From contig MGWJ01000132.1 in the NCBI GenBank assembly GCA_001800945.1, positions 1 to 16,991 on the forward strand: DNA of 16,991 nt. Reading direction: 5' to 3'. Made by a program: the position numbers and the translations under genes. Shown here one piece after another: positions 1 to 7,404 of the stretch. The notes under the pieces are model-generated. The model saw only the letters and a program-made list of their open reading frames with translations. It had not been told where the DNA came from and searched no databases. The DNA comes from Flavobacteria bacterium RIFCSPLOWO2_12_FULL_31_7. Its GTDB lineage: Bacteria; Bacteroidota; Bacteroidia; Flavobacteriales; Flavobacteriaceae. Within the stretch, counting starts at the first letter, position 1, and every line of letters begins with the position of its first letter.

Positions 1-279
1 TTCTCCCGAAAGCATTTGACGTTCGAATTCGGCATTTTCACCTACATAAGAAGAAATCATTTTCTTAATTTGGCGTTTTTGCAATAGTAATCCTAAACCA
101 AAATCGTCCACACCTGCATTGTTTGAAATACAAGTTAAATCAGTTACATTTTTTTGAACTAATTCTGCAATACTGTTTTCTGGAATGCCACAAAGTCCGA
201 AACCTCCTAGCATAATAGTTTGTCCGTCTTGAATTCCTTCAAGCGCTTCTTGTACGTTGTTTACTTTTCTTGAAATCAT
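1..279 (-). CDS. CoA-transferase subunit A, N-terminal part (cut by window edge)
   Basis: The first 93 codons of a 3-oxoacid CoA-transferase alpha subunit are present; the rest lies beyond position 1. The visible protein starts MISRKVNNVQEALEGI and contains DGQTIMLGGFGLCGIPE, which fits the glycine-rich family 1 CoA-transferase signature (D-G-x2-three hydrophobics-GGF-x3-G-x-P). The family moves CoA between succinyl-CoA and acetoacetate or related acids, as an A/B heterodimer in ketone-body and fatty-acid breakdown. The B subunit would be expected just outside the window. The start lies 8 nt after the stop of the penicillin-binding protein gene, so it is probably the fourth gene of the same minus-strand transcript, although its function is unrelated. 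Family confidence is high; the exact acid substrate cannot be told from this piece. Confidence 0.9.
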   Translation of the reverse strand, partial: MISRKVNNVQEALEGIQDGQTIMLGGFGLCGIPENSIAELVQKNVTDLTCISNNAGVDDFGLGLLLQKRQIKKMISSYVGENAEFERQMLSGE

Positions 280-287
280 AATATAAA

Positions 288-2609
288 TTATAGTCCGTCT
301 ATACTTTCAGTATCTGGTTGAGCATCAATTGGAGCGGCTGTTGAATCTGTAGCTGTTGAATCAACAACTGTTCTTGGTTCTGGTCCGCAATCCACTTTTA
401 TAGACATATTAGCTGGTCGTTTAAAAGGTTGTTGAGAAATATTTAAAGAAGTATCTGCTAAACATTTTCGCATAAAAATTCCGTAAATAGGTAGTGCGGT
501 TGTGGCACCTTGACCCATATTGGTACTTTCAAAATGCGCAGAACGGTCTTCATTACCTACCCAAACTCCGGCGGCTAAATTAGGTACCATACCTATAAAC
601 CAACCATCTGAATTGTTTTGAGAAGTTCCTGTTTTTCCAGCAACTGGTCCTTTGATATTATATGGCACGCCTGTTAAGAAGTTAGATGGTGCTGAAGCCG
701 CCCAACGTAAACGAGAACCTGTACCTGATTCGGTAACACCTTCCATTAATTTAATAATTGAATAGGCAACATCTTTATTTACTACATCATGAGATTCTGG
801 AACAGGTTGATAAATAACTACACCGTTTTTATCTTCAATTTTAGTAATAATTTCTGGTTTGATATATACACCTTCATTAGCAAAAGTACTAAAAGCCGCC
901 ACCATTTCTTCCACAGTAATTTCTACTGCTCCTAAAGCAATAGCTGGACGATTTGGAATGTTTGAAGTAACCCCTAAATTTTTAGTCATTTCCACAACGG
1001 CTGGCGCACCTACTTCGTGAATTAAACGAGCAGAAACCGTGTTAATTGAGTTGGCTAATGCTTTTTTCATCGAAACCAATCCGCGGAATTTTCCATCCGA
1101 ATTATTTGGTGTCCAATCTTTATCGTTATTATCTCCTTTTAAAATCGTAAATGGCGAATCCATAATCATATCACAAGGCGACTTTCCTAATCTGTCAATC
1201 GCAGTTGCGTAGACGAAAGGTTTAAAAGTAGAACCCACTTGACGTGCTCCTTGACCTACGTGATCGTATTGGAAATATTTATAATTGATTCCACCCACCC
1301 AAGCTTTCACATGACCGGTTTGAGGTTCCATGGCCATCATTCCGGTTTGAAGGAAATGCTTATAATACAAAATAGAATCGATAGGTTTCATGATGGTATC
1401 TCTTTCGCCTTTCCAAGTGAAGATTTTCATTTTGGCAGGCACTTCAAAAGATTGTTTAATTTCTGCATCCGATTTTCCGTTGATACTCATAATGCGCCAT
1501 CTCTCTGAATTTTTCATGGCTTGATTCATGATTTTCTGAGTTTCCTCTGGCGTAATATCTAAGAACGGTGCCGTTGGATTATTTTTCTGACGACGATTGA
1601 ATTCAGGTTGTAAATTCGATAAATGTTCTTCAACAGCTTCTTCTGCATATTGTTGCATGCGCGAATCTAAAGTTGTATAAATTTTTAAACCAGCAGTATA
1701 CAAATCAATTTCTTCTCCTTTTTCATCTTCAATTTTTTTGATGATAGGTTTTAATTGTTCTCGTAGGTATTCTCTAAAATAAGTAGCCGTTCCTTCGGCG
1801 TGACTTTCAGGTTTGAAATTTATTTTAACTGGAAGTTTCTTTAATTGTTCTGCTTTTGATTGTGATAAATACTTGTTTTTTACCATTTGATTTAAAACCG
1901 TATTTCTTCTATCAAGTACTTTCTCTTTTCTTTTTTCTTTTGTTGGATTGAATAGCGCTGGGTTTTTTAACATTCCTACAAACAATGCACTTTCTTCAAT
2001 AGTTAAGTCTTTTGGTTCTTTATTCATATAAATTTTAGAAGCCGAACGAATTCCAACAGCACTATTTACGAAATCTACTTTATTTAAGTATAAGGCGATA
2101 ATTTCTTGTTTGGTATATTGTCTTTCTAATTTCGTAGCGATAATCCATTCTTTACATTTTTGAATGATACGAAATGGTAAGAACTTTGAACCTTCACCAT
2201 GAAATAAGTTTTTAGCTAACTGTTGGGTAATGGTACTCGCTCCACCGCTTCTTCCTAAACTTGAAATGGCACGTAAAGTTCCTCTTGCATCTACTCCAGA
2301 ATGTTCATAAAAACGCTCATCTTCTGTAGCGACTAAAGCATCTACTAAATGTTTTGGTAAATCTTGATATTTAACTGGAGTTCTATTTTCTTTGTAAAAT
2401 TTTCCTAAAGTTACACCGTCTGAAGAAATAATTTCTGTGGCGATATTCGTATCGGGATTTTCTAATTCATCAAACGATGGCATTTTTCCAAAAAATCCCC
2501 ACGAGGCTAAAAGAAAAAACAATAATACGCCACCAAAAGTGTAGCAGAATAATTTCCAAAATTTTCTAACGTAATCTGAATAATTGACTTGGGTTTTGGT
2601 AGTTGCCAT
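288..2609 (-). CDS. Class A penicillin-binding protein (PBP1A-like), bifunctional transglycosylase/transpeptidase
   Basis: A 773-residue inner-membrane enzyme that polymerises lipid II glycan strands and cross-links the stem peptides in the periplasm. Residues 1-16 are cytoplasmic, followed by a membrane anchor at about 17-40. The GT51 glycosyltransferase domain (about 60-250) shows EDERFYEHSGVD with the expected catalytic Glu96 and GGASTITQQLAKN (122-134). The transpeptidase domain shows all three active-site motifs: STFK with Ser460, SIN at 521-523 and KTGT at 659-662. A lysine- and glutamate-rich insert (about 330-410) separates the two domains. The tail from about 740 is rich in Asp, Ser and Thr and looks disordered. 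The gene starts 9 nt after the gldH stop and ends 8 nt before the CoA-transferase start, so it sits mid-operon. No key residue is missing. It could be called mrcA or ponA by analogy; I leave the symbol blank because flavobacteria carry several paralogues. Confidence 0.96.
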   Translation of the reverse strand: MATTKTQVNYSDYVRKFWKLFCYTFGGVLLFFLLASWGFFGKMPSFDELENPDTNIATEIISSDGVTLGKFYKENRTPVKYQDLPKHLVDALVATEDERFYEHSGVDARGTLRAISSLGRSGGASTITQQLAKNLFHGEGSKFLPFRIIQKCKEWIIATKLERQYTKQEIIALYLNKVDFVNSAVGIRSASKIYMNKEPKDLTIEESALFVGMLKNPALFNPTKEKRKEKVLDRRNTVLNQMVKNKYLSQSKAEQLKKLPVKINFKPESHAEGTATYFREYLREQLKPIIKKIEDEKGEEIDLYTAGLKIYTTLDSRMQQYAEEAVEEHLSNLQPEFNRRQKNNPTAPFLDITPEETQKIMNQAMKNSERWRIMSINGKSDAEIKQSFEVPAKMKIFTWKGERDTIMKPIDSILYYKHFLQTGMMAMEPQTGHVKAWVGGINYKYFQYDHVGQGARQVGSTFKPFVYATAIDRLGKSPCDMIMDSPFTILKGDNNDKDWTPNNSDGKFRGLVSMKKALANSINTVSARLIHEVGAPAVVEMTKNLGVTSNIPNRPAIALGAVEITVEEMVAAFSTFANEGVYIKPEIITKIEDKNGVVIYQPVPESHDVVNKDVAYSIIKLMEGVTESGTGSRLRWAASAPSNFLTGVPYNIKGPVAGKTGTSQNNSDGWFIGMVPNLAAGVWVGNEDRSAHFESTNMGQGATTALPIYGIFMRKCLADTSLNISQQPFKRPANMSIKVDCGPEPRTVVDSTATDSTAAPIDAQPDTESIDGL

Positions 2610-2618
2610 ATTCTTTAT

Positions 2619-3107
2619 TTATTTTCTCTTTTCAATTCTTAATCCTAATTCTGTAATCCCTGCTAAATCCTGAACACCTTGTACTTTTCCAGTTTGTCTT
2701 ACAGCGTGTTCCACCTCTAAAGTATATTTTCCTGCTTTTTCGAAACTGTAATTTTCTTTATACCAAAGTTTACTTTCTTTAATATCTGAGAAACCTGTTC
2801 CCATTAAAGTTCCATCTGGATTAGCCATTTGGTATTCTAATGTATCCACTAAAACTTTTCCGCCAGGTTGATTTAACGATACAATTAAAAATAAATTATT
2901 ATAAGGATACTCGTTATTGTTTCTCACATTTAAAAACAAATTATAAACACCTGTGGTATCTTTTTGTTCGAAAGTGAAAGTCGCCTTCTTGTTTTTCTTC
3001 CAAGTACCGTCAAATTCTTTATATTCGTCAAAAACCTGATTTTTATCACAAGAAACTATGGTAAAAAGCAAGACAAAACTTAGTATTTTAAAAAACTTAT
3101 TGTTCAT
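2619..3107 (-). CDS. gldH: Gliding motility lipoprotein GldH
   Basis: A 162-residue secreted lipoprotein. From the ATG at 3107 it has a textbook lipoprotein signal: MNNKFFKILSF, a hydrophobic run, then the lipobox IVSC with Cys20 as the lipidated residue, followed by DKNQVFDEYKEFDGTWKK. Reading can be extended to 3170, but that adds 21 basic residues before the signal peptide and overlaps the upstream gene much further, so the shorter start is preferred. In Flavobacterium johnsoniae GldH is an envelope lipoprotein needed for gliding. Its biochemical role is unknown. The start overlaps the stop of the PSP1 gene by 11 nt (ATGAACAATAA), suggesting translational coupling, and the PBP gene follows 9 nt later. 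Recognition rests on the sequence start, length and the PSP1-gldH-PBP gene order that I recall from flavobacteria. Confidence 0.85.
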   Translation of the reverse strand: MNNKFFKILSFVLLFTIVSCDKNQVFDEYKEFDGTWKKNKKATFTFEQKDTTGVYNLFLNVRNNNEYPYNNLFLIVSLNQPGGKVLVDTLEYQMANPDGTLMGTGFSDIKESKLWYKENYSFEKAGKYTLEVEHAVRQTGKVQGVQDLAGITELGLRIEKRK

Positions 3108-4251
3108 TTTTCTTAAACGGTTTCTTTTTTCTTTTATTATTATTGTTCGATTTTTTCTTCGGTTGATCAAATCGTGTTAAACTATCTTGACCGACCACAT
3201 TTTCGAATTTTTTCTCAATATTTACAGTAGAAACATCTTCCACATAATCTTCCAACTGCGCAATTTTTTTACCTTGTTTATTTAAGACTACGATTTCCTT
3301 AACTTTTTCTGCTTTGATGGTATGCCAATGCGCTGGCGCGTTCGCGTAAGAAAACCACATTAAATTTTTGAAAATATCTATTTTTTGGCAATATGCATCT
3401 CCTTTTTCTGTATGCAATTTCGTATCCATATCCGGTAACCCTTTTAAGGCATCTAAATACGTGTCTAATTCGTAATTTAAACAACATTTTAGTTTACCGC
3501 ATTGCCCAGCTAATTTTTGTGGATTTAAAGATAATTGTTGGTAACGCGCTGCGGAAGTATTTACGCTTCTAAAATCGGTTAACCAAGAAGAACAGCATAA
3601 TTCTCGTCCGCAAGAACCAATTCCTCCTAAACGTGCTGCTTCTTGACGGAAACCAACTTGTTTCATTTCTACACGGATTTTAAATTCGCCCGCATATTCT
3701 TTAATTAACTGACGAAAATCGACACGATCGCTTGCTGTATAATAAAACGTAGCTTTAGAACCGTCTCCTTGAAATTCGATATCCGAAATTTTCATTTCTA
3801 ATTTTAAAGCAATGGCAATTTCACGAGCTCGAACCTGAATCGCTTCTTCTTTGTTTCGAACACCATGCCAAATATCGATATCTTTTTGAGAGGCTTTTCT
3901 GTAAATTTTAGGAACTTCCGCGTTGTCTTTCACATTTTTCTTGTTCATTTGAACACGAACTAATTCGCCTGTTAAAGACACCAAACCTACATCATGACCC
4001 GATTGAGCTTCTGTAGCCACAATATCGCCAATGCTTAAAGTTAATTTTTCGGTATTTCTAAAAAATTCTTTTCTTCCGTTTTTGAAACGCACTTCCACAC
4101 AATCAAAAGGCGCTTGTCCGCCAGGTAAAGTCATGTTAGCTAACCAATCGAAAACGGTTAATTTGTTGCAGCTATCGGTGCCGCAAGTCCCATTATTTTT
4201 ACACCCTTTTGGAGAACTTCCATCAGCGGTTGAACAACTTGTACATGCCAT
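3097..4251 (-). CDS. PSP1-domain (RicT/YaaT-like) cysteine-rich protein
   Basis: A 384-residue cytoplasmic protein. The PSP1 C-terminal core is recognisable at about 120-265, with IGSCGRELCC (211-220) and QCGKLKCCLNYE (250-261), giving Cys214, 219, 220, 251, 256 and 257. In Bacillus the PSP1 protein RicT (YaaT) works in an Fe-S-containing complex with RicA and RicF that directs RNase Y; whether that role holds in Bacteroidota is unknown. This version has a short N-terminal Cys cluster (Cys3, 6, 17, 23, 28) and a very basic Asn/Lys-rich tail (about 364-384), which suggest metal binding and nucleic-acid contact. It is the first gene of the operon leading to gldH, with a putative promoter at 4292-4299. 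Family call is firm; function is inferred only. Confidence 0.88.
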   Translation of the reverse strand: MACTSCSTADGSSPKGCKNNGTCGTDSCNKLTVFDWLANMTLPGGQAPFDCVEVRFKNGRKEFFRNTEKLTLSIGDIVATEAQSGHDVGLVSLTGELVRVQMNKKNVKDNAEVPKIYRKASQKDIDIWHGVRNKEEAIQVRAREIAIALKLEMKISDIEFQGDGSKATFYYTASDRVDFRQLIKEYAGEFKIRVEMKQVGFRQEAARLGGIGSCGRELCCSSWLTDFRSVNTSAARYQQLSLNPQKLAGQCGKLKCCLNYELDTYLDALKGLPDMDTKLHTEKGDAYCQKIDIFKNLMWFSYANAPAHWHTIKAEKVKEIVVLNKQGKKIAQLEDYVEDVSTVNIEKKFENVVGQDSLTRFDQPKKKSNNNNKRKKKPFKKNEQ

Positions 4252-4291
4252 AAATCTATATATTGATCTTCCGTTTCATCGGAATACTTTG

Positions 4292-4299
4292 CAAAATTA
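4292..4299 (-). promoter_or_regulatory. Putative -7 element for the PSP1-gldH-PBP operon
   Basis: On the minus strand the sequence reads TAATTTTG, a full match to the Bacteroidota -7 consensus TAnnTTTG. It lies about 40 nt upstream of the ATG at 4251. The -33 region has no clean TTG at the usual distance (ATG at about 4321-4319), so the promoter is only moderately supported. Confidence 0.45.
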
Positions 4300-4355
4300 G
4301 TTTTGAGGGTAAAGATAGCATTTTTTAGCTTACTATGAAATTAAGATTTTACTAT

Positions 4356-4382
4356 AAAAAAACCTGCTATATGAAGCAGGTT
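4356..4382 (-). terminator. Intrinsic terminator after the ferredoxin gene
   Basis: Reading the minus strand, AACCTGCT (4382-4375), a 6-nt loop and AGCAGGTT (4368-4361) form a perfect 8-bp stem, followed at once by a run of T to 4356. It begins 27 nt past the ferredoxin stop and ends the trhO-trhP-ferredoxin transcript before the promoter region of the next minus-strand operon. Confidence 0.85.
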
Positions 4383-4408
4383 AAATTTTATTGAATTTCT
4401 ATATTCAT

Positions 4409-4639
4409 TTAGGTGACTTTCACAGTAATAATACCAACAGGGCAAGCTTTTTCAGCTAATTCGCATGCTTCTAAAATAGCATAATCGGGTGATTTTAATG
4501 TGTGAAACCCTTTGGCGTTTGTGGCTTTTATCAATACCGATTTTCCATCTTTTTTAGACATTTGAAATTGTGCTGGAGCCATTTCTACACAATAATTACA
4601 ACCAATACATTTATCTCGTTGAAGTGTGATAACGACCAT
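4409..4639 (-). CDS. Small 4Fe-4S ferredoxin encoded with the tRNA hydroxylase genes
   Basis: A 76-residue ferredoxin-type protein. Near the start it has CIGCNYC (Cys11, 14, 17) and near the end ACPVG (Cys66), the ligand set of a single [4Fe-4S] cluster; Cys59 is extra. Such proteins carry single electrons in the cytoplasm. The start overlaps the stop of the U32-family gene by one base (TAATG), and a terminator follows, so it is the last gene of a three-gene operon with trhO and the U32 protein. The context suggests it serves the Fe-S-dependent U32 enzyme, or an unlinked redox partner, but no partner is shown by sequence alone. The fold call is secure; the client is inference. Confidence 0.9.
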   Translation of the reverse strand: MVVITLQRDKCIGCNYCVEMAPAQFQMSKKDGKSVLIKATNAKGFHTLKSPDYAILEACELAEKACPVGIITVKVT

Positions 4640-5880
4640 TAGTTTTCTACAATTTTATACATTTTGTCTGATAAACGAATTCTGAAAGGCACTTTTAATG
4701 TACAACTGTCGCCTTTGGTTGCTTTTTCAGAAGTAACATCATTGACAAACATTTCTTCTAAAACTAATTCTTGCGCACCAGTACTTGGACCTGTAATTAA
4801 AATTTTATCTCCAATTTTAATGTCGTAAGCTTCGATTTTAAATTCGGCAATATTCGATTTTTGGAAATAATGCATTCCTTTTCCAACATATACCTTTTTT
4901 TGAGTAGCATTTGAACCCGGATTGTCAGACCATTCCCCTAATTTTTGACCTAGGTAATACCCACTCCAAAACCCACGATTGTAAACCGTAGCTAAAGTTT
5001 GCATCCAAATATCAATTTTTTCTTTGGTAAAAGTTCCTTCGTAATACGAATCAATAGCTTCGCGATAGGTTTTGATAACTGTAGCCACATAATCTGCTGC
5101 TCTTCCTCGACCTTCAATTTTTAGCACTTTGATCCCAGAATCGATAACTTGATCTAAGAAATCTAACGTGCATAAATCTTTTGGCGACATTAAATATTCG
5201 TTATCCACTTCAATTTCAAAACCAGATTCTTGGTCGATAACCGTATACTTTTTTCGGCAATTTTGTTTACAAGCTCCACGATTGGCTGATGAATTATGAG
5301 AATGTAAACTCAAATAACATTTCCCTGAAACCGCCATACATAAGGCACCGTGACCAAAAATTTCAATTTCAACTAAATTCCCACTTGGTCCTTTAACTTG
5401 CTCTTTTTCAATTTCGTCGGTGATTTTTTTGACTTGACGTAAACTCAATTCACGAGACAATACAATTGTATCGGCAAACATCGCATAAAATTTTACAGTT
5501 TCGATATTAGTCACATTCAATTGGGTAGAAATATGTACTTCCATACCAATGGTTCTTGCCGACATAATAACCGCTTGGTCTGAGGCTATAACTGCTGTAA
5601 TTCCAGCTTCTTTTGCTTTGGTTAAAAGCGTTTTTACGATAGATAAATCATGATCGTAAATGATCGTATTTAAAGTTAGATAGGTTCTAACATTTTTTTC
5701 CTTACATCTACGAGCAATTTCTGGTAAATCATCTAAAATAAAATTTACCGTGGCTCTGGCACGCATGTTTAATTGTTCTACACCAAAATAAATAGAATCA
5801 CAACCGTTATCAAGTGCTGCTTGCATAGATTCAAAATTCCCTGCAGGCGCCATTAATTCAATTCTTCCAGAAGAGGTCAT
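4639..5880 (-). CDS. U32-family protein, TrhP-like tRNA U34 hydroxylation enzyme
   Basis: A 413-residue cytoplasmic protein annotated in many genomes as a U32 peptidase. The barrel domain runs from about 7 to 310, beginning ELMAPAGNFESM. It carries the U32 signature IFGHGALCMAVSGKCYLS (174-191) and Cys181, 188, 204 and 208, expected to hold an Fe-S cluster. A separate C-terminal domain occupies about 329-413. In E. coli the related TrhP (YegQ) makes 5-hydroxyuridine at tRNA position 34 using prephenate, while RlhA (YdcP) hydroxylates 23S rRNA C2501. The single-barrel length and pairing with trhO favour the TrhP role here. The gene starts inside a TAATG overlap with the trhO stop, and its own stop overlaps the ferredoxin start the same way. 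The name peptidase is probably misleading. Confidence 0.87.
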   Translation of the reverse strand: MTSSGRIELMAPAGNFESMQAALDNGCDSIYFGVEQLNMRARATVNFILDDLPEIARRCKEKNVRTYLTLNTIIYDHDLSIVKTLLTKAKEAGITAVIASDQAVIMSARTIGMEVHISTQLNVTNIETVKFYAMFADTIVLSRELSLRQVKKITDEIEKEQVKGPSGNLVEIEIFGHGALCMAVSGKCYLSLHSHNSSANRGACKQNCRKKYTVIDQESGFEIEVDNEYLMSPKDLCTLDFLDQVIDSGIKVLKIEGRGRAADYVATVIKTYREAIDSYYEGTFTKEKIDIWMQTLATVYNRGFWSGYYLGQKLGEWSDNPGSNATQKKVYVGKGMHYFQKSNIAEFKIEAYDIKIGDKILITGPSTGAQELVLEEMFVNDVTSEKATKGDSCTLKVPFRIRLSDKMYKIVEN

Positions 5881-7256
5881 TAGCTGATAATTTTAAATAA
5901 TTTATCGGATAATCTAATTCTGAAAGGCAGTTCTATAGTTACTTTATCACCAGATTTTGCAGATGACTGTTCCATCCCATTGACCAACATTTTTTCTAAA
6001 ACCAATTCCTGATTACCAGTAGTTGGTCCAGAAATTACAATTTTATCGCCAATGTGAAGTTCTTGATTTTCTATGCTGAAAAGGCCCACTTGTGCTTTTG
6101 AAAAATAATGTTCTCCTTTTCCAAGATATAACTTTCGGGCTGTAGCAATTTTTCTTTTTCTGATTTGAGTTACCGCAGAAACTTTAGCTGGTTTTTGTGC
6201 GATTTCTTCAAAAATATTTCTTTCTGTATTTTGTTTAAATTTTAAAGCTGGTGATTTCCCTTTTTGAAAAATCATATTGCCATTTTTAACTCCTTTTCTT
6301 AGCTTTTCTTGTTCTTCTAAAGATAAATAAATAGTTTCTACACAAGTTGTAGAGCAACAATTTTCCATTTTTTCGGCACAAGAATCGCACTGAATAAATA
6401 ACAAATGACAAGCTTCGTTGGCACAATTTACGTGCGTATCACATGGCTCGCCACATTGGTGACATTGTGCAATAATATCATCGGTAATTCTTTCTCCTAA
6501 ACGGTGATCGAAAACGAAATTTTTTCCAATAAATTTACTTTCTAAACCTTCTTCTTTGATTTGTTTGGCGTAATTAATAATTCCACCTTCTAATTGAAAA
6601 ACGTTTTTAAAACCTTGATGTTTGTAATAAGCAGACGCTTTTTCACAGCGAATTCCACCAGTACAATACATCACTAAATTTTTATCTTCTTTGAAATCTT
6701 TTAATTGCTCGTTGATAATTGGTAAACTTTCACGGAAGGTTTCCACATCTGGCGTTATCGCGCCTTTAAAATGTCCGACTTCACTTTCATAGTGATTTCT
6801 AAAATCAACTACAATTGTATTTGGATCCTCTAAAATCGCGTTGAATTCTCTGGCATTTAAATGTACACCTTTGTTGGTTACATCAAAAGTTTCATCATTT
6901 AAACCGTCGGCAACAATTTTATTTCTAACTTTTATTGTTAATTTCAAGAAAGAATGATCGTCGTGTTCCACTGCAATATTCAAACGAATGCCTTTCATGA
7001 AATCGTATTTTTCTAACGTTTCTCTGAACGCATCAATATTTTCTGCTGGCACAGACATTTGCGCATTAATTCCTTCCGTAGCAACATAAATTCGGCCTAA
7101 GGCATCTAATTTATTCCACTTTAAGAATAAGTCGTTTCTAAATTGTGTTGGGTTTTCAATTTTGGCATACGCATAAAAAGAAAGCGTTAATCTTTGACCT
7201 GATTGATCAATTAACTTAGCTCTTTCTTCTGCGCTTAAGGTGTTGTACAGTTGCAT
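5880..7256 (-). CDS. trhO: TrhO-type rhodanese tRNA uridine(34) hydroxylase with extra U32-type C-terminal domain
   Basis: A 458-residue protein. Its N-terminal part (about 1-330) matches the YceA/TrhO family: an acylphosphatase-like region with EGINAQMSVP, a rhodanese domain with the active-site loop YCTGGIRCEKA (catalytic Cys198), the RLGERI segment, then a Cys-rich block of ten Cys (265-305). TrhO makes 5-hydroxyuridine at tRNA position 34 in an oxygen-dependent way. E. coli TrhO is about 350 residues. Here a linker and an 85-residue domain (374-458) are added, closely resembling the C-terminal domain of the U32 protein encoded next. The reading frame continues upstream to 7316, but that start lies inside the promoter -7 element, and TrhO proteins begin near the ATG at 7256, so the shorter form is chosen. 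Its stop overlaps the U32 start (TAATG). Confidence 0.9.
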   Translation of the reverse strand: MQLYNTLSAEERAKLIDQSGQRLTLSFYAYAKIENPTQFRNDLFLKWNKLDALGRIYVATEGINAQMSVPAENIDAFRETLEKYDFMKGIRLNIAVEHDDHSFLKLTIKVRNKIVADGLNDETFDVTNKGVHLNAREFNAILEDPNTIVVDFRNHYESEVGHFKGAITPDVETFRESLPIINEQLKDFKEDKNLVMYCTGGIRCEKASAYYKHQGFKNVFQLEGGIINYAKQIKEEGLESKFIGKNFVFDHRLGERITDDIIAQCHQCGEPCDTHVNCANEACHLLFIQCDSCAEKMENCCSTTCVETIYLSLEEQEKLRKGVKNGNMIFQKGKSPALKFKQNTERNIFEEIAQKPAKVSAVTQIRKRKIATARKLYLGKGEHYFSKAQVGLFSIENQELHIGDKIVISGPTTGNQELVLEKMLVNGMEQSSAKSGDKVTIELPFRIRLSDKLFKIIS

Positions 7257-7313
7257 GCTATAAACATTTAAGTGAGAAATAATTATATGAATTCTAATTG
7301 GAAGAATTCGCTG

Positions 7314-7342
7314 CAAAGTTATAATTTTTTAGAAAATCACAA
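7314..7342 (-). promoter_or_regulatory. Promoter of the trhO-trhP-ferredoxin operon
   Basis: On the minus strand TTG (7342-7340), an 18-nt spacer and TAACTTTG (7321-7314) match the Bacteroidota housekeeping promoter (TTG, about 19 nt, TAnnTTTG). The implied transcript starts about 50 nt before the ATG at 7256. This excludes the longer reading frame starting at 7316. Confidence 0.7.
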
Positions 7343-7357
7343 AACATATTAACAATG

Positions 7358-7388
7358 TTTGTTCCGATTGAAAAATTCTGTATTTTTA
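7358..7388 (+). promoter_or_regulatory. recA promoter
   Basis: TTTG at 7358-7361, a 19-nt spacer, then TATTTTTA at 7381-7388, which fits TAnnTTTG except for the last base. It sits 16 nt before the recA ATG. Its -33 element is only about 15 bp from the -33 element of the divergent trhO promoter, so the two may interfere. I saw no obvious LexA-type palindrome. Confidence 0.6.
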
Positions 7389-7404
7389 CGAAAAATTTAT
7401 TATT

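Noticed and set aside
1239..1508. Open frame of 89 codons on the plus strand inside the PBP gene
   Set aside because: It lies fully within a well-supported gene on the other strand and has no promoter or family features.
3108..3170. Longer gldH reading frame starting at 3170
   Set aside because: It puts 21 basic residues before a clean lipoprotein signal peptide and arises from the Lys-rich tail region of the upstream gene read in another frame.
4031..4300. Open frame of 89 codons on the plus strand over the PSP1 gene start
   Set aside because: Mirror of a real gene; no domain and no promoter seen.
4642..6137. Similar ends of trhO and the U32 gene as an assembly duplication
   Set aside because: The two segments are only about 54% identical in protein and have diverged at DNA level (longest shared run noticed is AATTCTGAAAGGCA), so this is an old domain duplication.
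7257..7316. Longer trhO reading frame starting at 7316
   Set aside because: It begins inside the -7 promoter element and adds 20 residues not expected in TrhO; the ATG at 7256 fits the family start.
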